From Coprococcus comes ATCC 27758 (lineage in GTDB: Bacteria > Bacillota > Clostridia > Lachnospirales > Lachnospiraceae), in assembly GCF_025149785.1 (NCBI RefSeq), contig NZ_CP102277.1:2976001-3040000 (forward strand): DNA of 64,000 nt, written 5' to 3'. Of the stretch, positions 60,256-64,000 are shown piece after piece; within the stretch, counting starts at the first letter, position 1; each line of letters starts with the position of its first letter. Below the pieces are notes generated by a model, which worked only from the letters and a program-made list of their open reading frames with translations, searched no databases and was not told the origin of the DNA. Made by a program: the position numbers and the translations under genes.

Positions 60256-60440
60256 GTCAACCAAACCGTGTCAACCAGCAGAAAAGACTTTGAAAACAAT
60301 CCACAGGCGCTCTATTATTACTTTTTACTTTTTCTTTGATTTCTTGGTTGACATGGTTGACAAAGGAGAGAAATGCCCCCAATATCAGGCTTTTCCCCGT
60401 CAACCGGCTGTCAACCGAAGCGTCAACCAAACTGTTAACC
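60256..60440. repeat. Cluster of GTCAACC iteron-like repeats
   Basis: GTCAACC occurs at 60256, 60270, 60399, 60410 and 60422, as GTTAACC at 60434, and inverted (GGTTGAC) at 60346 and 60355; a further inverted copy lies in the vapE 3' end at 60524. Spacing is 14, 9, 11, 12 and 12 bases, near one helical turn. Such close, phased, short repeats beside primase and VapE genes look like a replication origin or a multi-site operator. The stretch has no credible gene. Confidence 0.6.
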
Positions 60441-60449
60441 GGTAGCTTT

Positions 60450-61847
60450 TCAGAATGGCAGTTCCATTTGCCGGGCTTCTTCTTCCGTGATTTCCTGAAA
60501 ACCGTCCCCCTCCGGCGGGGCTTGGTTGACACGCTCCCAGCCTTTTTGAGAACCGTATTTCTTATACCGCTTCGGGCTTTTGTAGGCTGCCCAGCCCTGT
60601 ATGATGCCGCCCGCAATGCCGGTATTCATAATCTCGCAGATTGCCCGTGTCTCCCAGTCTGCCGGGGAATTTAAGTTCCCCAGCGCTTCCTCATAAAGCT
60701 GCTTGGAGCATACCCTGTCGCCGGTGTAGTCCTCCAAATAGGCGTAGATCATGCCAGCCTGTGTGTCCTCCTGCATGAAGTCCTGCTGGTGGGCGTTCAG
60801 GTATCGGTTCATTTCTATGCTGAATGACAGCTTATACTTCCCACTGCGGTAAACCGTCATGGCTTCCGCCCACATCTGTTCGATATATGCCCTCGCTGCC
60901 GCTTCATCGTCCAGTATGTGAACCTCCGTCCGTTCCGGGTACACCGTCACAGGGAGAAAGCGCCGGTTGCCAGTGCGGTCACGGGGCAAAAAGTCCTGCC
61001 GGTTGGTCGTCCCTCCAAATACACATTGCCGCAGCCGGTCTGCCGGATGTGTCTCATACGGCACTTTGTAGGTTTCTTTCTGGCGGCTTAAGAATGACTT
61101 GATTTCCTCAATACTCTTGGCGTTGGCTGTGGCAATCATCTCCGACATCTCGATAATCCAATGCCCTTGCAGCTTGCGGTACACATTTTCATCGTCCAGC
61201 TTCTTCAAATCGTCTGAAAACCATTCGTCCCTGCCTGCCAGCAGCCGGAAAAAGGTAGATTTCCCGGCTCCCTGACCACCAACCAGACAGAGCATGACCT
61301 CAAACTTGCTCCCCGGTCTGAATACCCGCCGGATGGCTCCCATCAGGAACAGTTTCAAGGCTTCATAGGTGTATTCGTCCGTATCGGCTCCCAGAAAGTG
61401 ATGCAGGGCGTAACGGATGCGCTCTGTGCCGTCCCATTGCAGGCTGTTCAGGTAATCCCTGACCGGATGGTAGCGGTTTTCATTGGCAACAATCTTGATG
61501 GCGCTCTGCACCTTTTTCTCGCTGGTAAGCCCGTAGTTTTCTTCCAGATACAGAAGCAGGTAGTTCATATCCATGTCGGTTAGCGTAGCGCTGGTGCGCT
61601 CCCAGCCCAGCGGCTTCACAATATCGACCTGCTCCGTCAAAAGGTTCAGGCGCAGCGCCCCGCGAAACAGCGGGTCACGCTGGAACACCGTCAGGCAGTT
61701 TCGGATGCTGTTCTTCACGCCGCCTTTCTGCGTCCCCTCTAACGTCTCCCGGATTTCTGCCGGTGTCTGCGCCGGTTCCATTGTGTCCATCGTCCTTTTG
61801 ACCGCTTCCTGCGTTTCCGGCGGCAAGCTCTGAAATTCGCTGTTCAA
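60450..61847 (-). CDS. VapE family P-loop ATPase (virulence-associated E)
   Basis: 465 residues. VapE/phage SF3-like core: GTERIRYALHHFLGADTDEY, CLVGGQGAGKSTFFRLLAGR (Walker A), DDLKKLDDENVYRKLQGHWI with IIEMSEM (Walker B), FLSRQKETYKVPYETHP and GTTNRQDFLPRDRTGNRRFL (arginine region). In mobile elements it pairs with a CHC2 primase to start DNA synthesis. Start is TTG 61847, fixed by AAGGAGG nine bases ahead; this places the first 58 codons inside the 3' end of the primase gene in another frame. Ends with an acidic helix. Confidence 0.87.
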   Translation of the reverse strand: MNSEFQSLPPETQEAVKRTMDTMEPAQTPAEIRETLEGTQKGGVKNSIRNCLTVFQRDPLFRGALRLNLLTEQVDIVKPLGWERTSATLTDMDMNYLLLYLEENYGLTSEKKVQSAIKIVANENRYHPVRDYLNSLQWDGTERIRYALHHFLGADTDEYTYEALKLFLMGAIRRVFRPGSKFEVMLCLVGGQGAGKSTFFRLLAGRDEWFSDDLKKLDDENVYRKLQGHWIIEMSEMIATANAKSIEEIKSFLSRQKETYKVPYETHPADRLRQCVFGGTTNRQDFLPRDRTGNRRFLPVTVYPERTEVHILDDEAAARAYIEQMWAEAMTVYRSGKYKLSFSIEMNRYLNAHQQDFMQEDTQAGMIYAYLEDYTGDRVCSKQLYEEALGNLNSPADWETRAICEIMNTGIAGGIIQGWAAYKSPKRYKKYGSQKGWERVNQAPPEGDGFQEITEEEARQMELPF

Positions 61848-62415
61848 GCCGCAGCACCTCCTTTCCCTGTGCGGCGATCAATGCCGCTTTTTCTTCTATT
61901 TCTCCGTATAACAAAATATCCAAAAGGTATTCTGTGTAGCTTATCCTCTGCAACGCTTCCACAAAAAGAGGATGCCAGATGGCATCCTGCGGCTGTGGGG
62001 CGTATGCTGTTTTCCAATGCTCCAGCAGGCGCAGATAATCGCATAGCACCCGGAAACAATACCGTTCCGTTTCCTTAAATCTCTGCTCCGCTGATTTTTG
62101 TCGGGGCTGTGACCTGTTGTGACGCTTCCTATCTGGCGGTGCATTGCCGGATTTCTCATAGGAAACGCCGAAGTCCTCCGCAAGTCTGACCGCAGCTTCC
62201 CGTTTCCCCAATCCATGTAGCAAAGCGGCAAAGTCGATCACATCCCCGGAAGCTCCGCAGCCGAAGCAGTAAAAGCGGCTGTCCACTTTCATGCTGGGCG
62301 TGCGGTCATTGTGGAATGGACAGCAGACCATGCCGTTTCTCCCCACCCGGATTCCATAGAATGAAGCAGCCTGCCGGGTGGTAACAGACTGTTTCACCGC
62401 TTCAAATACATTCAA
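61675..62415 (-). CDS. CHC2 zinc-finger primase-like protein
   Basis: 246 residues. VGRNGMVCCPFHNDRTPSMK, then FYCFGCGASGDVIDFAALLH, is a complete CHC2 zinc finger of DnaG-type primases (Cys-His-Cys-Cys). The rest is helical, with a basic centre (DRKRHNRSQPRQKSAEQRFK) and a long C-terminal helix. There is no TOPRIM domain, so it probably recognises DNA and works with VapE. Its last 57 codons overlap the start of VapE in a different frame (173 bases). GGGAGCATTTGA precedes the ATG. Confidence 0.87.
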   Translation of the reverse strand: MNVFEAVKQSVTTRQAASFYGIRVGRNGMVCCPFHNDRTPSMKVDSRFYCFGCGASGDVIDFAALLHGLGKREAAVRLAEDFGVSYEKSGNAPPDRKRHNRSQPRQKSAEQRFKETERYCFRVLCDYLRLLEHWKTAYAPQPQDAIWHPLFVEALQRISYTEYLLDILLYGEIEEKAALIAAQGKEVLRLEQRISELAAGNAGSGQKDDGHNGTGADTGRNPGDVRGDAERRREEQHPKLPDGVPA

Positions 62416-62462
62416 ATGCTCCCTCCATAAAAATGCCGGCAGCGGTAAAGCTGCCGGTTATG

Positions 62463-63935
62463 TCATAGCTCCATCTCGTGTTTCTTTCTCTGTACTTCCT
62501 GTAGCTGCTCTCTCTGGCGCAGTGCGGTATCTACGGCGTTCTGCACCTGCCGCAGCCGTATCACTTCCTCCCGGAGCGGCTTGTGCTGCGGAGACAGTTC
62601 GGCATACTCTGTTTTTAACTGTGCGTATTCCTGTTTCCATGCTTTCAGGGCAATGGGTTTTCCGTCCAGTTTTTCTTTCAGAATACGGCGGGCGGCATAA
62701 AACAACCGTAACTCCGCATCGTGGGATGTTTCAAATTTCTCCCTCTGTTTCTTAAACTTGATATTGTTCAATTCCGTATGAACAGGTTTTAGCCGCTGGT
62801 AATTCTCGCCCTCCCGTATCAATTCCTGCAATTCCTTTATCCGGGCAGATTTCTTTTTCATGGAGCCGCTTAACGCTTCAAATTCTTCGTTGACAGAAGA
62901 AAGACGCTCCTGCAAATCCTCTAATGTGAGCAGCTTGTTTTCCGTCAGATAATTGACGGCTTCGGCAAACTGCTTTAAGTTTCCGGTTCTGGCTTTATTG
63001 CTCCATGCCCCTGCGTTGCGCTGGTTGTAATAAGCGATCAGCAGGTCGGCAAGGTTCGGTGTCTGCGGTTTGGAAAGTTCTTCTTTTACCTCTGCCATCC
63101 AGACAAACAGGGCTTTGATCTTCTTCCTCACATCCTGCATGAGCCGGTTGGTGGCTTTAATCCAGCGGTTCAGTTCCCCTTTCTCGGTGCGGATGCCCTT
63201 TACTTCCATCTGCCGGACATTAGCGCCCTCGTGGACAGTGGGTATCAGGTCAAGCCCCTGCCGCACATAGGAACGGTGGTCGATACGCACATCCAGCCCT
63301 TTTTCCTCAAATTTTGTATTAACGACAGCCGCCCACTGCTCCCGCCAGTGTTCCAGCGTTTCCGGCTCATGCCAGTCTGTTGTATGGACAGCGTTAAACA
63401 TATAATCGCCGTTTTTATCCCGGATTCGGTTTCCATCTTCATCAAGAAGATATTCCCGCCGCTGTTTTTGTCCCCATGTGCCATCCGGGTTCAAGGGGCG
63501 CATGGTTGTCATCACATGGAAATGCGGGTTAGGGATGCCGCCGTCCTCTTTCTCCGGGCTGTGAAAAGCAAGGTCGGCAATCATGCCTTTTGCCACAAAC
63601 TGCTCCTGCACGAACTTCCTCGCCAGCTCCATGTTTTCTTCCAGCGTCAATTCATTCTGCATGGCAATATCAAAGGAATAGGCAAGCTGGGCTTTGGGAT
63701 GTTTCTCGCAGTTCTCCACAGCATTCCAGAGGGTCGCCCGGTCAAGATATATTTCCGGCGCATGGGGCGGCAGCATGATTTCTGAAGCGATCACGCCGCC
63801 CTTTTTGGTGTAGTCGCTGACTTCTCCATAGTAGTTGCTGTAAAGACGCTCCCCGGCTCGGTAGGCTGCGCTGGCAATGGCGCTCTGACCGGCGCTGCGC
63901 TTTATCTGTGCGATTGAAAAATGATAAAGTGCTAT
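62463..63935 (-). CDS. MobA/MobL-type relaxase with ATA as apparent start
   Basis: 490 residues if started at ATA 63935. ALYHFSIAQIKRSAGQSAIA and SAAYRAGERLYSNYYGEVSD form the first relaxase motif; NPHFHVMTTMRPL is the three-His metal site (HxH); then GLDVRIDHRSYVRQG. The second half is a long coiled coil. The enzyme nicks the transfer origin through an N-terminal Tyr. Between the in-frame stop at 63944 and the GTG at 63794 no ATG, GTG or TTG exists in this frame, although the missing part codes a perfect family N-terminus. The ATA lies two bases after the stop of the preceding gene (TAAGGATA), so coupled translation from a changed start is likely. A start at 63794 would drop the catalytic Tyr. 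Confidence 0.85.
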   Translation of the reverse strand: MALYHFSIAQIKRSAGQSAIASAAYRAGERLYSNYYGEVSDYTKKGGVIASEIMLPPHAPEIYLDRATLWNAVENCEKHPKAQLAYSFDIAMQNELTLEENMELARKFVQEQFVAKGMIADLAFHSPEKEDGGIPNPHFHVMTTMRPLNPDGTWGQKQRREYLLDEDGNRIRDKNGDYMFNAVHTTDWHEPETLEHWREQWAAVVNTKFEEKGLDVRIDHRSYVRQGLDLIPTVHEGANVRQMEVKGIRTEKGELNRWIKATNRLMQDVRKKIKALFVWMAEVKEELSKPQTPNLADLLIAYYNQRNAGAWSNKARTGNLKQFAEAVNYLTENKLLTLEDLQERLSSVNEEFEALSGSMKKKSARIKELQELIREGENYQRLKPVHTELNNIKFKKQREKFETSHDAELRLFYAARRILKEKLDGKPIALKAWKQEYAQLKTEYAELSPQHKPLREEVIRLRQVQNAVDTALRQREQLQEVQRKKHEMEL

Positions 63936-63937
63936 CC

Positions 63938-64000
63938 TTAGTCACCGCCTTTCTCCTGCCCGGAAATACGGGCGTGGTTCTCTGCGGCAGACCGGATGAA
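63938..64000 (-). CDS. C-terminal end of a mobilisation gene preceding the relaxase (partial)
   Basis: Twenty codons enter from the right edge: FIRSAAENHARISGQEKGGD and stop. The segment (IRSAAEN) looks like the end of a ribbon-helix-helix or MobC-type relaxosome protein (..S.FIR.A), which is the usual gene at this place. It ends two bases before the relaxase start. Too little is visible to be sure of the family. Confidence 0.55.
   Translation of the reverse strand, partial: FIRSAAENHARISGQEKGGD

Noticed and set aside
60256-60440. CRISPR array
   Set aside because: The repeats are only 7 bases long with spacing of 9-14 bases and both orientations occur; no cas genes are present.

Overview
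The window looks like chromosome of a gut-type Clostridia, most probably Lachnospiraceae. The chromosomal part is AT-rich with strong AGGAGG-type ribosome binding sites. It carries a pilin of the SpaH type, a 2-hydroxyacyl-CoA dehydratase operon with its activase, ThrH, a C_GCAxxG_C_C redox protein, several MATE and amino-acid transporters, and glycine and cobalamin riboswitches. The species cannot be fixed from sequence alone.

Layout. 1-14 kb: end of a pilin gene, a small winged-helix regulator, a NUDIX hydrolase, a MITE-like repeat, a large membrane HD-GYP/GGDEF protein, an Rpn-type nuclease, an alcohol dehydrogenase, ThrH, the dehydratase operon, a decayed reductase fragment, a PIN/UPF0175 toxin-antitoxin pair and a small self-regulating cassette around an Xre repressor. 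14.3-29.9 kb: a single minus-strand run of 15 genes. It encodes an EssC-type secretion ATPase with an FHA domain, a YukD/EsaB ubiquitin-like protein, four WXG100-like small proteins, a candidate effector with a DUF4176 partner, a PP2C phosphatase, a transmembrane Ser/Thr kinase, two lipoproteins (one with an OmpA domain), an SseB-like membrane protein and, as first gene, a protein with two NBR1-type Ig domains. No EsaA, EssA or EssB is recognisable, so this is a type VII secretion locus of unusual composition. It is the best candidate for an undescribed system here.

30-53 kb is mostly ordinary metabolism and transport: aldo/keto reductase, AGCS symporter plus MATE, an IlvD-family dehydratase plus ornithine-cyclodeaminase-family operon facing a LysR regulator, a glycine riboswitch ahead of a saccharopine-dehydrogenase-family gene, a cobalamin riboswitch ahead of a membrane-anchored CbiK-like chelatase and a lipoprotein, a malY-nhaC-MATE operon, a Ca/Na exchanger, a flavodoxin-family reductase, tRNA-Ala, PPK1 and a PAP2 phosphatase.

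53.4-54.1 kb is a scar of a lost mobile element: a serine recombinase fragment, a sortase-anchor fragment with a stop codon inside the sorting motif, and a short element gene. After an alpha-glucosidase, an AraC regulator and a third MATE gene, a Tn1549/Tn4451-like conjugative transposon starts at about 58.26 kb and runs off the right edge: large serine recombinase, TnpW, VapE-type ATPase, CHC2 primase and a MobA/MobL relaxase whose apparent start codon is ATA. A cluster of GTCAACC repeats lies downstream of the replication genes. The transposon is visibly richer in G+C than the chromosome beside it.
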